DNA of 64,000 nucleotides from Algoriphagus sp. (GCF_024305035.1 NZ_JAMWZB010000004.1:1-64000); one strand, 5' to 3'. Shown: positions 1 to 7,779, counted from the stretch's first letter. Translations and numbers: made by a program. Notes: generated by a model from the letters alone, not told the origin.

Positions 1-121
1 CGGACAGCGGATCCCGCTCCAGGCTATTGCGGACCAGACCGCTCAACCCGTCAAAACCTTTGCGCATGTCCACTGCCCCGCCGTAAAGAAAGAACCGGTG
101 CGAAGATCCTAAGGCAAACAT
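1..121 (-). CDS. tnpB: IS66 family accessory protein TnpB (Orf2), 5' part
   Basis: Partial gene, cut by the window edge. Reading the minus strand from an ATG at 119-121 gives a 40-residue start with FALGSSHRFFLYGGAVDMRK followed by a GFDGLSGLV stretch. That matches the highly conserved N-terminus of IS66 Orf2/TnpB, where the DMRKGFDGL segment is diagnostic. It starts two bases after the tnpA stop, the usual tight IS66 arrangement. TnpB is needed for transposition of IS66 elements but its biochemical role is not established. Confidence 0.88.
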   Translation of the reverse strand, partial: MFALGSSHRFFLYGGAVDMRKGFDGLSGLVRNSLERDPLS

Positions 122-122
122 C

Positions 123-401
123 TTACAGTTTGACCAGCAGCTGAAGCAGTGGAAGGTCCTGGATCCCCCGTACCCTCACGCCATTGGGATAGACTACTTC
201 AAGGCCACTGGAAGGCAAAGAAGGGGTTACTTCAGTAAAACCGGATGATGCGGGTGTGGCTCCTGCACCTACTTTCCTGTACCAGTAGGAGAAAGTGGGA
301 AGTTTGATATTCTCCCGCAGACAGAATTCACGTTGGGTTAGACCACTGGATTTGAAGGAAGCTATCATCGCCTCCATTTCTTGTTGACTCGCTCTTTTCA
401 T
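123..401 (-). CDS. tnpA: IS66 family accessory protein TnpA (helix-turn-helix)
   Basis: A 92-residue protein. The N-terminal half (about 8-45) has the IS66 TnpA/Orf1 pattern: a helix, then SGLTQREFCLRENIKLPTFS followed by YWYRK, a helix-turn-helix like those of IS3/IS66 Orf1 proteins. The C-terminal half carries the family's short beta segment (GLEVVYPNGVRVRG) and ends in a leucine-rich tail. The length is typical. It is the first gene of the element and directly precedes tnpB. The upstream sequence (401-425) contains an 8-bp inverted repeat that may affect its expression. Confidence 0.85.
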   Translation of the reverse strand: MKRASQQEMEAMIASFKSSGLTQREFCLRENIKLPTFSYWYRKVGAGATPASSGFTEVTPSLPSSGLEVVYPNGVRVRGIQDLPLLQLLVKL

Positions 402-425
402 AGGTTTGTTTTTGGTGCAAACCTA
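401..425. other. 8-bp inverted repeat upstream of IS66 tnpA
   Basis: TAGGTTTG at 401-408 pairs perfectly with CAAACCTA at 418-425 around a 9-base loop. It overlaps the tnpA start on its left. It may be an IS-internal regulatory hairpin or lie close to the element's terminal repeat; the sequence alone does not decide. Confidence 0.4.
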
Positions 426-449
426 GCGGGGCAAAATAATTCAAAAAAT

Positions 450-1328
450 ATGGGGTTGCTCGGGGGGATACAAATCAAGATTGGGCTTCAGGGCTCAAGT
501 GGCTCCGGAAAGTCCTATTCCTCCCTGTTGTTGGCCTACGGATTGGTAGGCGATTGGTCTAAGATTGTAGTGATAGACTCTGAGAATAACTCAGCAGATC
601 TTTACGCACATCTTGGTGAGTATAACGTAATTCCCATCTCAGCTCCATTTTCTCCAGAAAAGTATGTGGAGGCTATAGCTTTGGCAGTTCAGCAGGGCAT
701 GGAAGCTATTATTATGGATAGCATATCCCACGAATGGGAGTATTTGGTGGACTATCATTCCAATATGCAGGGTAATTCTTTCCAAAACTGGGCTAAAGTT
801 ACGCCTCGCCACAATGCCTTTGTGAATGCTATCCTTCAAGCCAATGCCCATGTGATTGCTACCATACGGAGTAAGCAAGACTATGTAATGTCAGAAAAGA
901 ATGGAAAGATGATTCCTGAGAAGGTGGGTCTTAAAGGGGTAACCCGGGATGGTATGGACTACGAGCTGACTTTGGTGTTTGATGTAGATTCCAGGCATTT
1001 GGCTAAAGCCTCTAAAGATAGGACTAACCTATTTGTAGATAAGCCAGACTTTCAAATTACGGTGGACACTGGAATAGCTATAAAGAATTGGTGTGCTATG
1101 AAGAAGTCTGATAATCAAGTAGATAGTTTATCTGATTTACTTTCTACCAAACCTGTTGAAATAGAAAGCAGGATTCATGCCTGTCGTACGCTGGAAGAAT
1201 TGATTGATTTATATAAAACTTCATCAGAATTCCAGGAATCCCACAAGGATGACTTTATCAACCAACGCGAAAAAATTGAATTTAACCAAAAATTTACATC
1301 AAATGGAAAACTTAATATTGAATCCTAA
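450..1328 (+). CDS. Sak4-like AAA ATPase (mobile-element recombination type)
   Basis: A P-loop ATPase of 292 residues from ATG 450. The Walker A motif GSSGSGKS is at about residues 15-22, and a hydrophobic Walker B strand ending in an Asp (IIMD) is near 87-90, followed by SISHEWE. The sequence resembles the RecA-fold, phage Sak4-like ATPases common on Bacteroidota mobile DNA, which are thought to assist single-strand annealing or recombination; that role is family knowledge, not shown here. The frame stays open upstream to a TTG at 381, but that stretch overlaps IS66 tnpA. The N-terminus before the P-loop is shorter than I expect for the family, so the IS may have removed the original start. 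The next gene, DUF3871, overlaps its 3' end by 26 bases, indicating coupled expression. Confidence 0.75.
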   Translation: MGLLGGIQIKIGLQGSSGSGKSYSSLLLAYGLVGDWSKIVVIDSENNSADLYAHLGEYNVIPISAPFSPEKYVEAIALAVQQGMEAIIMDSISHEWEYLVDYHSNMQGNSFQNWAKVTPRHNAFVNAILQANAHVIATIRSKQDYVMSEKNGKMIPEKVGLKGVTRDGMDYELTLVFDVDSRHLAKASKDRTNLFVDKPDFQITVDTGIAIKNWCAMKKSDNQVDSLSDLLSTKPVEIESRIHACRTLEELIDLYKTSSEFQESHKDDFINQREKIEFNQKFTSNGKLNIES

Positions 1329-2280
1329 CGGGGTTTATGAGGTACCCAAAAAGAAAAACCTCAACTCTAAGTTTTTAGAGGCAAATACACTGGAAATTAA
1401 TCTAAATGAAATCAGGGATAAGCACATTATCCCTGTTTTTTTGAAGGATAATGAGCCAGCCATTTCACAGGTAGATTTTGTGGAGGTAGTGGCTGAAGCT
1501 GCTAGATCCCATTTCAATATACCCTTTACGCCTGATGCCAGAGTGAGAGTTTCGCACCCTATCAAGGGAAGAGTCTACGAAGCCAGAAATAAAAAGGCTA
1601 ATGAACTTCTGGCGCATGAAAAGACCATTTATTTTGAACGAATGGCCTTTATGCTGGAAATTTCAGGAATTACCTCAGATATAGGTGGAAATCCTGTGGA
1701 ATTGACAGTAGGTGGTGTGAAAGCCTATAATTTAGATAATCTGAATACCTCAAAAGGTGGTTTGGAGCACTTCAAGGTTTTTATTGGATTTAAAAATACA
1801 GTGTGTACCAATCTCTGTATTTCTACTGATGGGGCAAAACTGGACTTAACAGCAAATTCATTAGAAGATTTATACCGCAAGGTATTAGTTCTTATATCTT
1901 CCTATGATGATTCTGCTCATTTGAAAAAAATGAATCAGTTTCAGGAGTATGAGTTGTCGGAAAATCAGTTTGCTCAAATTCTCGGGAAAGGTAGGTTGTA
2001 CCAATATCTGCCTAAGGATGAAAAGAAGGAAATTCCAGAGCTATTGATTAATGATACTCAAATCTCCAGGATTGCAGAGTACTATTATTCTGACCCCAAT
2101 TTCAAGCGTCAGCGCAATGGTAGTATTGACTTGTGGAGATTTTACAACTTGCTCACAGGGGCTGTAAAAAGCTCCTACATTGACAAATTCCTCGAAAGGG
2201 AGGTGAATAGCTTTGATTTCACCACGCAGATCCAAGAAGCCTTGGACAGAGGTCCAGATAATTTCTGGTATTTGAATTAA
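1303..2280 (+). CDS. DUF3871 family protein
   Basis: A 325-residue protein starting at ATG 1303; the frame extends upstream, but that part overlaps the ATPase and is not conserved-looking. The core matches what I know of DUF3871: HIIPVFLKDNEP near the start, RVSHPIKGRVYEARNKKANE, LTVGGVKAYNLDNL and HFKVFIGFKN in the middle, and a C-terminus ending in FWYLN. The function is unknown. The family is largely restricted to Bacteroidota and recurs next to a Sak4-like ATPase, as here, so the two probably act together on a mobile element. No signal peptide or membrane segment is visible. A hairpin with a T run follows the stop codon. Confidence 0.82.
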   Translation: MENLILNPNGVYEVPKKKNLNSKFLEANTLEINLNEIRDKHIIPVFLKDNEPAISQVDFVEVVAEAARSHFNIPFTPDARVRVSHPIKGRVYEARNKKANELLAHEKTIYFERMAFMLEISGITSDIGGNPVELTVGGVKAYNLDNLNTSKGGLEHFKVFIGFKNTVCTNLCISTDGAKLDLTANSLEDLYRKVLVLISSYDDSAHLKKMNQFQEYELSENQFAQILGKGRLYQYLPKDEKKEIPELLINDTQISRIAEYYYSDPNFKRQRNGSIDLWRFYNLLTGAVKSSYIDKFLEREVNSFDFTTQIQEALDRGPDNFWYLN

Positions 2281-2288
2281 TCAATTAC

Positions 2289-2315
2289 AGCCCGCCAGAT
2301 TTTGGTGGGCTTTTT
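2289..2315 (+). terminator. Rho-independent terminator after DUF3871 gene
   Basis: A 9-bp stem (2289-2297 with 2303-2311, one G-T wobble) around a 5-base loop, followed by TTTT. It separates the ATPase-DUF3871 pair from the JAB gene that begins 21 bases later. Confidence 0.75.
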
Positions 2316-2335
2316 CAATTTCAATCATATTTATA

Positions 2336-2785
2336 ATGACTAATACCGTAAACGAAATTCAGCTGAGCTATAAACCCAATCGGGATTTCACTGAAAACTA
2401 TAAAATCACCAGCTCCAGAGATGCATTCCTTCTATTGGAAAGAGTATTTAATCCTGATACCATCTGCCTCAGGGAAGAATTTGTAATCATTTACCTTAAC
2501 AGGGCAAATCGTGTTTTAGGCTATTACAAAGCCTTTACGGGAGGGTTGGCCAGTGTTGTATGTGACACCAAACTAATTCTAGCTGTGGCCCTGAAATCTA
2601 TGGCATCAGGGATTATATTGGCTCATAATCATCCCTCTGGAAGTTTAGAACCATCCGAACAGGATAAATCCCTTACCAGAAGAGTTAAAGCAGCCTGTCA
2701 AAATTTGGATGTTGAGCTATTAGACCACCTTATTTTAGGAGCTGATGGAGGATATTTCAGCTTTAGTGATGAAAGTTTGATCTAA
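2336..2785 (+). CDS. JAB/MPN-domain protein, RadC-like
   Basis: A 149-residue single-domain RadC-type JAB protein. The metalloprotease-like JAMM signature is intact: H97-N-H99-P-S-G followed by S107-x-x-D110. An N-terminal segment (EIQLSYKP) and LNRANRVLGYYKAF are typical of the short mobile-element RadC proteins of Bacteroidota. These lack the N-terminal helix-hairpin-helix of chromosomal RadC, and their substrate is unknown. It lies between the DUF3871 terminator and the tmRNA 3' end and is probably transcribed on its own. A degraded relative is present at 38730-38957, next to tRNA-Ser. Confidence 0.85.
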   Translation: MTNTVNEIQLSYKPNRDFTENYKITSSRDAFLLLERVFNPDTICLREEFVIIYLNRANRVLGYYKAFTGGLASVVCDTKLILAVALKSMASGIILAHNHPSGSLEPSEQDKSLTRRVKAACQNLDVELLDHLILGADGGYFSFSDESLI

Positions 2786-2869
2786 TGGATTAATTTCATT
2801 CATATTTATAACTTAAATCAATGTTTCACTAGGTTTAGCCACTGCATTGCCACTGAAAAAATCTCATTA

Positions 2870-2906
2870 AAACACAAAGCCCTGTAAAACAGAATCTTAC
2901 AGGGCT
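2870..2906 (-). terminator. Terminator of the tmRNA gene
   Basis: A perfect 10-bp stem (2878-2887 with 2897-2906) around a 9-base loop. On the minus strand it is followed by a T-rich run. It lies 17 bases beyond the tmRNA 3' end, as expected for ssrA termination. Confidence 0.8.
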
Positions 2907-2922
2907 AAATTTGTCGAAGTTG

Positions 2923-3323
2923 TGGAGCTGGCGAGATTCGAACTCGCGTCCAGATAAGGAAACACCGTACCGTCTACATGCTTAGTCACCTGTTGGTTTT
3001 TCGACTAGACTATGCTGGGAGACACACCTGAGTCTAGCTTAGCGATTGGGACTTAAGCTTGCTTAATCGCATCACAAGCCGCAGTCTGACCTGATCGACA
3101 CCTCGGATCCGCCCGGATCAGACCACAGGCGGTGAGATGTGGCCGGGGAATTACGGTTTGTAACTCAACCCTTTAAGCATTCTATCCTGTTAAGGTTAGA
3201 TTAGGCAGCCATGGCGTAAGAAGTTTCGCCATTTATGGTTCGTATGAATCTTTCAAGGCCGTACATACTCCAGCCTGCATGCGAGCCCGATCTTTACACT
3301 TACTGTCAAAACCGGTCAGCCCC
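2923..3323 (-). ncRNA. ssrA: Transfer-messenger RNA (tmRNA)
   Basis: A 401-nt tmRNA on the minus strand. The tRNA-like ends fold correctly: the 5' GGGGCTG (3323-3317) pairs with CAGCTCC (2930-2924), a discriminator A follows, and CCA is not encoded. The T-arm and loop (TTCGAATC context) are near 2930-2950. The internal reading frame at 3201-3230 encodes the tag GETSYAMAA followed by TAA. tmRNA with SmpB rescues ribosomes stalled on broken mRNAs and tags the products for proteolysis. Mobile genes lie directly beyond its 3' end, a common integration site for genomic islands. Confidence 0.95.
3201..3230 (-). other. tmRNA proteolysis-tag reading frame
   Basis: On the minus strand, codons GGC GAA ACT TCT TAC GCC ATG GCT GCC TAA encode GETSYAMAA. 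The small, non-polar AMAA end is the degron recognised by ClpXP-type proteases, and GE..YA(L/M)AA tags are typical of Bacteroidota. The exact resume codon is inferred from the tag pattern. Confidence 0.88.
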
Positions 3324-3340
3324 ATCTTCACTTCAGAAGA

Positions 3341-3348
3341 CAAAAGTA
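3341..3348 (-). promoter_or_regulatory. Candidate ssrA promoter -7 box
   Basis: The minus strand reads TACTTTTG, a perfect match to the Bacteroidota -7 consensus TAnnTTTG, 18 bases before the mature tmRNA 5' end. A TTG lies 16 bases further upstream as a weak -33 element. The short leader would be removed by RNase P. Confidence 0.5.
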
Positions 3349-3471
3349 AGTCAATTTTGGTTCCCAATTTTGAAATTCCTTATTTTTCATTTTTCAGTTT
3401 TACTGGAGTCAGAATTCCTAATTTTTCGATCTTCTAATTCACGAATGAGGAGATTTTTATATCTTGCAGCG

Positions 3472-4617
3472 ATGGAAAATTTCGTTGTTTCGGCAAGAAA
3501 ATACAGACCGGCAGATTTTAAAAGTGTGGTAGGCCAAGAGCATATCACGACTACACTTCAGAATGCGATCAAAAACAATCATTTAGCTCAGGCATTCCTT
3601 TTTTGTGGGCCCCGGGGTGTGGGAAAAACCACTTGTGCGAGGATTTTAGCCAAGACCATCAATTGTGAAAATCGGGCTGAAGATCAGGAAGCCTGTAATC
3701 AGTGTGAGTCCTGTATTTCCTTTAAAAACAATTCCTCTTTTAATATTTACGAACTTGATGCCGCCTCTAATAACTCTGTAGACGACATTAGAAATCTCGT
3801 GGATCAAGTCCGTTATGCTCCGCAGAAAGGCCAGTACAAAGTTTATATAATTGATGAGGTTCACATGCTGTCGAATGCAGCATTTAATGCTTTTCTGAAA
3901 ACGCTGGAAGAACCTCCCAAGTATGCCATTTTTATCCTCGCAACCACTGAGAAACATAAAATCATTCCAACCATCCTTTCACGATGCCAGATCTTTGATT
4001 TCAACCGTATTCAAATCAAACACATCGCTGAACATTTAAAATACATCGCAGACAAGGAAACGGTAGAATATGAAGAAGAAGCCCTCCGGTTAATTGCGGC
4101 CAAGGCTGATGGTGCGCTACGGGATGCGCTTTCGATTTTTGATTTAATAGTTACGTATTCGGCTGGAAAGAAAGTCACCTATCAAGAGACGATCTCCAAT
4201 CTTCATATTTTGGACTACGATTATTATTTCAAAGTAGTCGATGCTTTATTGGATGGGGACATTTCTCAAGCTTTGTTGATTTATGATGAGATCTTGAAAA
4301 AGGGATTTGACGGACATAATTTTATCGTCGGTTTAAGCGATCATTTTCGGGATCTTTTGGTTTCACAAGATCAAGCTACCCTTGGTTTGATTGAGGTTTC
4401 TGATTCCGTGAAAGAGCGGTATTTGAAGCAAACTCAACGGACAAATCAATCCTTTTTGCTATCTGCATTACACATAGCCAATCAATGTGACATCCATTTC
4501 AAAGCCAGCAAAAATCAGCGGCTTCACGTCGAGTTAGCTTTGATGAAAATGGCAAAACTTCCAGAAGCATTAAGTTTGGCAGCTTTAGCTGCAGAAGAAG
4601 CTAAAAAAAAAAGTTAA
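3472..4617 (+). CDS. dnaX: DNA polymerase III gamma subunit (short dnaX product)
   Basis: A clamp-loader ATPase of 381 residues in the zero frame. Walker A GPRGVGKT is at 46-53, a zinc-binding cysteine set at C65, C75, C78 and C81, Walker B DEVH at 128-131, and the SRC arginine finger at 170-172. The start at ATG 3472 (MENFVVSARKYRP) matches the family; the frame continues upstream through the tmRNA gene and that part is spurious. The frame ends just after an A10 run (4603-4612). The tau-specific C-terminus continues in the -1 frame to 5195, so this ORF alone corresponds to gamma. Gamma/tau loads the sliding clamp, and tau also binds the polymerase core and the helicase. Confidence 0.93.
   Translation: MENFVVSARKYRPADFKSVVGQEHITTTLQNAIKNNHLAQAFLFCGPRGVGKTTCARILAKTINCENRAEDQEACNQCESCISFKNNSSFNIYELDAASNNSVDDIRNLVDQVRYAPQKGQYKVYIIDEVHMLSNAAFNAFLKTLEEPPKYAIFILATTEKHKIIPTILSRCQIFDFNRIQIKHIAEHLKYIADKETVEYEEEALRLIAAKADGALRDALSIFDLIVTYSAGKKVTYQETISNLHILDYDYYFKVVDALLDGDISQALLIYDEILKKGFDGHNFIVGLSDHFRDLLVSQDQATLGLIEVSDSVKERYLKQTQRTNQSFLLSALHIANQCDIHFKASKNQRLHVELALMKMAKLPEALSLAALAAEEAKKKS
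4603..4612 (+). promoter_or_regulatory. A10 slippage site producing tau and gamma from dnaX
   Basis: Ten consecutive A bases occupy codons AAA AAA AAA plus the first base of AGT, and the zero frame stops two codons later (TAA 4615-4617). A -1 shift, or one extra A added in transcription, joins the frame that is open to 5195. dnaX is the textbook case of such recoding: E. coli uses ribosomal -1 shifting and Thermus uses transcriptional slippage on an A run. No strong downstream stem-loop is visible, only a 4-bp ACCG/CGGT pairing, so transcriptional slippage is the likelier mechanism. Confidence 0.75.
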
Positions 4618-5195
4618 CCGATTCCTCTAAAAACGCGGTCGGAGCCAGTGTGGTACCCTCGGTAGCGAATATAGGTACAAAAATAACACCTGTACAAAAG
4701 ACCATTTCGATTCCCTCGAGTCTTTCGGCTACCAAAAAAATCCTTAAGAATCAGACTCAAAAGCCTCAGGAAGAAAAAAAGGAAGAAATACAGCCTGTTG
4801 AATTTGTCTCTGCCACAGAGGAATTAAATTCTCTGACTCAAGAATTGCTTGATCAGATCCTTCCCGAGGTGAAGAATTATTTTAAAGAAGCGGGGAAGAA
4901 TCTTGAATTGGCTGTATTAAACCAGGCGGTTCGCGTAGAAGGAGAAGAGGTGATTCTGGAGATTATGGGGCATGTGCAAGAAGAGATTGCCCTGAAAATG
5001 ACCCCTGAATTAATTCAACTCATTCGATCCAAAGCCTCAGTAGGGAAAGTCTCCATTCGCTTGGATACCAAAGAGGAAATTGAATCTCACTCCGCTAAAT
5101 TATATACCGATTCGGATAAGTTTCGTTTTTTAACCGAAAAACATCCGGCATTCAAGGAGCTTTCCAAGCGTTTTGGTTTGGAAGCAGACTATTAA
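4611..5195 (+). CDS. dnaX: DnaX tau-specific C-terminal part (-1 frame)
   Basis: This frame follows directly from the A10 run and encodes about 194 residues. It begins with a Lys/Ser/Pro-rich linker (KLTDSSKNAVGASVVPS), continues through a charged coil (about EEKKEEIQPVEF), and ends in a compact domain terminating in RFGLEADY. Joined to the 380 zero-frame residues it gives a 574-residue tau. There is no ATG; a GTG at 4650 could be mistaken for an independent start. A linker plus a small folded domain fits the tau C-terminus, which contacts polymerase and helicase in studied bacteria. The stop codon overlaps the stop of the convergent DUF3078 gene. Confidence 0.78.
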   Translation, partial: KLTDSSKNAVGASVVPSVANIGTKITPVQKTISIPSSLSATKKILKNQTQKPQEEKKEEIQPVEFVSATEELNSLTQELLDQILPEVKNYFKEAGKNLELAVLNQAVRVEGEEVILEIMGHVQEEIALKMTPELIQLIRSKASVGKVSIRLDTKEEIESHSAKLYTDSDKFRFLTEKHPAFKELSKRFGLEADY

Positions 5196-6184
5196 AAATC
5201 CAGTGATATCCCGAAGTTAATTAGGTTTTGCAATTGAACCGCCTGTTTTGAACTTCCATCATCCTGACGGATTAACACCTCCTCGTCATAGATGATACTC
5301 GTTTCAATTCGGGTAGAAATGTATTGGTTTACCTTCATTTGAATGACTGAATTGAAATTGACCACTAGGTTTCCAAAGCGCTCGTAATTGGAAAATAGGT
5401 TCAAATCAGCCTTCCAAGAGATATTGTCCATGAGTTGAATGTCTGAAACTGATGTGGCAAATGACATCCCTGCTTCGGCTCGGACATTTTCTCCAGGTGT
5501 TACTCCAAATGCTCCCACATTGCTTAGTGAGTCATTCATCACTATAGTGAATCGACCTGTAAAGGGGGATAAGATCATCGAGATTTTCCCCTTGTTTTCA
5601 TAGGTCTTCCGATAGTTTAGACCTGTGGAAGATTGGATGTAACCGGGAGAAAGGAGGTCTGAAATTTTTTGTCGGACATCGTTTTCACTACCTGATGGAC
5701 GGGAATATTTGTATCCTTCCAAAAGCTGTGTACGGGCATCTATTTGGGTGGAAAGGTAAAAGAATTCAGAAAGCTCTCGTCCATAGTTGCTGGAAAAATT
5801 GAAATTGTCATTGGTTTTTCGCGTTCGAAAATCACGCTCGGATTGTCTGTTAAATCCCAAATTGATGTTCAGTTGGGTATCCCATACTTTTTTGTCTTTT
5901 TTATAGTTGGCAAAAAGCGAAACGCCGGTATTAAGAGCAAAAGAACTCGCTCCCCCTGCAGCCCAATTAGTCAAGGTCACCTGCTGGATATTTAGGTTAT
6001 AATTGCCTCCTGTTTTCCAAAAAATTTCCTTGACCGGCTCATCGATTAATAAAGAATCGCCCAACATTAAAAGTGTATCCCCCCCAATCAAAACGGTATC
6101 TGGAATGATTTGTCTGTCCTGAGCCCTGGACTCATAGGATAGGCAAAAGTACATCAGCCCTACCAATATCAGAAAATAACGCAT
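5192..6184 (-). CDS. DUF3078 outer-membrane beta-barrel protein
   Basis: A 330-residue exported protein with a signal peptide (about 1-21, ending in SRAQ). The DUF3078 signature is clear: a stretch containing QQVTLTNWAAGGASSFALN at about 66-85, followed by alternating hydrophobic/aromatic strands and a final strand ending in GISLDF, as in outer-membrane barrels. The function is unknown; the family is confined to Bacteroidota. It is the last gene of a minus-strand run (M16 peptidase, O-methyltransferase, LysM transglycosylase, this gene), 17 bases after the transglycosylase, and its stop overlaps that of dnaX tau on the other strand. Confidence 0.85.
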   Translation of the reverse strand: MRYFLILVGLMYFCLSYESRAQDRQIIPDTVLIGGDTLLMLGDSLLIDEPVKEIFWKTGGNYNLNIQQVTLTNWAAGGASSFALNTGVSLFANYKKDKKVWDTQLNINLGFNRQSERDFRTRKTNDNFNFSSNYGRELSEFFYLSTQIDARTQLLEGYKYSRPSGSENDVRQKISDLLSPGYIQSSTGLNYRKTYENKGKISMILSPFTGRFTIVMNDSLSNVGAFGVTPGENVRAEAGMSFATSVSDIQLMDNISWKADLNLFSNYERFGNLVVNFNSVIQMKVNQYISTRIETSIIYDEEVLIRQDDGSSKQAVQLQNLINFGISLDF

Positions 6185-6201
6185 AGAAATTGGGTATGAA
6201 A

Positions 6202-7779
6202 TCAGGGCCTGAAGATAGTTAATTTCTGACCAACACTGATGATGTTTTGGCTCCCGATTTGGTTCCAGTTTTTGATTTGATCAACACTGACCCCATATTT
6301 TCGGCTGATCGAATAAAGAGTTTCTCTGGGAGAAACGGTGTGAATGAGTTGATTTGTAGGTTTACTTGAAGCGCTTTGTTCTACAGATTGGGTAGGTTTT
6401 GAAACCTGAGAAGAAGCCGGTGTTGCGGCTGTGTTTTGGGTTAATCTGCTCCCTGAATTGACCGGGACAAACTTAATCTCTTCTCCTCTTTTTCGATGCT
6501 CTTGAAGGTTTAAAACCATTCCGGCTTTCAGGTCCCGATCCTTTCGGATTCTATTTTTTGCTTTTAAAGAAGAAAGTTTGATGCCGTATTTTTGGGAAAT
6601 ACTCCAAAGTGTCTCTCCGGGCTGTACAACATGAGTTTCTACCACTGCCCGAGGTTTCTTTTTCTGGGTGTAGTAATAGTTGCCGGCTTTGATCCGCTCA
6701 TCGGAATCGAGATCGTTGAGACGTCGAAGTTTCCGCTCTTTTATCCCAACTTGATCAGCAAATTGCTCTATAGTTGTTGTTTTAGCGGCTTGAACCCCAT
6801 CCAGGTTGTTGATGGTGATCTGATTGGGTTGAGTAGCTTTGCCTGTGTTACCTGCAATTTTTGGAAAAGCAGAAGTTGATTTTGTCGTGGTTGATGCTGC
6901 TTTTGGGCTAGGTTTGGGTTGAGCTTTAGCTTCAGTTTTGATCACAGCAGGCTGGTAATCCGGACTTACTTCTTCTACATAAAATAGCGAAAAAGTTCCT
7001 GCCGGGATTCGTCCATTTGACGTCCACTTATTCATTTCTTTGAGATGATCTTCGCTTACCGCATATTTTTTTGCCAAAGCTGACAGGGTGGTTGGTCCTT
7101 GGACTCTTGTTTCGACCAATCGCTGACTCGACGAAGTCAAGACCCCGATCTGATTTTCAAAAGCTATTTTATGAGCCAAAAACTTCTTGAAATACCAATG
7201 ACTATTTCGGTCAATATCCATGACGCGTTGACCATTATATCGATTTCCAAAATAGGATTTTGCTCCTCCCAAACCCATTTGATACGAAATCAGGGCACAT
7301 ACCCAATTGTCAAAGGAGTTGTTGTGTTTTTTTAAATAAAGTCCGGCACCTCGACTGGAAGTGGCAATGTTTTTTCGCTCATCGATTTGTCCATCCACTC
7401 TTAAAAAAACTTCCTCTGCCGTTCCTTGCTTAAATTGCCAAAATCCAACTGCATTGGAGGTTGAAACGGCATCTGAAATCAATCCGCTTTCTTGAATCAC
7501 CAAATATTTCAAATCTTCCGGGACGCCGACAGCCCGAAGTTCGCGCTCCACATAGGGCATGTAAAGATTGACACGATCTAGTTTTACTTTGAAGTAGGCA
7601 GGGTTTCGATAAAGGGCGTCGACATCCAGTTGGATTTCGCGCCTAGCCTGTGGGTTGATCCGGATAATCATATCCGCAAATTCCAATTCTGCAGGCACCT
7701 GAGGGATAGGGCCTTGGGCAAAGGCAGGGATTGAAATAAAAGTAAAAAATGTAAAAATTAGGATACTTGTGTGTTTCAT
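6202..7779 (-). CDS. mltD: Lytic murein transglycosylase D with LysM domains
   Basis: A 525-residue exported enzyme with a signal peptide (about 1-21). The SLT-type lytic transglycosylase domain spans roughly 75-190, with the catalytic Glu in IQESGL (E97) and the family motif AVGFWQFKQGTA. Two degenerate LysM-like segments lie at about 228-265 and 322-370, and two clear LysM repeats at about 382-426 and 479-523, separated by Ser/Thr/Pro-rich linkers. It cleaves glycan strands of peptidoglycan in the periplasm, and the LysM repeats bind the wall. It sits between the O-methyltransferase and DUF3078 genes, all on the minus strand. Confidence 0.92.
   Translation of the reverse strand: MKHTSILIFTFFTFISIPAFAQGPIPQVPAELEFADMIIRINPQARREIQLDVDALYRNPAYFKVKLDRVNLYMPYVERELRAVGVPEDLKYLVIQESGLISDAVSTSNAVGFWQFKQGTAEEVFLRVDGQIDERKNIATSSRGAGLYLKKHNNSFDNWVCALISYQMGLGGAKSYFGNRYNGQRVMDIDRNSHWYFKKFLAHKIAFENQIGVLTSSSQRLVETRVQGPTTLSALAKKYAVSEDHLKEMNKWTSNGRIPAGTFSLFYVEEVSPDYQPAVIKTEAKAQPKPSPKAASTTTKSTSAFPKIAGNTGKATQPNQITINNLDGVQAAKTTTIEQFADQVGIKERKLRRLNDLDSDERIKAGNYYYTQKKKPRAVVETHVVQPGETLWSISQKYGIKLSSLKAKNRIRKDRDLKAGMVLNLQEHRKRGEEIKFVPVNSGSRLTQNTAATPASSQVSKPTQSVEQSASSKPTNQLIHTVSPRETLYSISRKYGVSVDQIKNWNQIGSQNIISVGQKLTIFRP

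Larger units (their letters stand above)
1..425 (-). mobile_element. IS66-family insertion sequence, left part only
   Basis: Two IS66-type genes, tnpA and the first 40 codons of tnpB, run leftward off the window, so this is the tnpA-side end of an IS66-family element whose transposase gene (tnpC) would lie beyond base 1. The outer boundary is not resolved: no terminal inverted repeat or 8-bp target duplication can be checked with one end visible. The right limit given is the end of a hairpin just upstream of tnpA; the true end could be up to about base 450, where the next gene begins. Confidence 0.75.

Noticed and set aside
381..449. N-terminal extension of the Sak4-like ATPase from a TTG at 381
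   Set aside because: It overlaps IS66 tnpA on the other strand and its residues do not resemble the family; ATG 450 is a better start.
3235..3471. N-terminal extension of DnaX
   Set aside because: It runs antisense through the tmRNA 5' part; the conserved DnaX start is MENFVVSARKYRP at 3472.
4650..5195. Independent 181-residue protein starting with GTG
   Set aside because: The same frame is open back to the A10 run and its content fits the tau C-terminus, so it is treated as part of dnaX.
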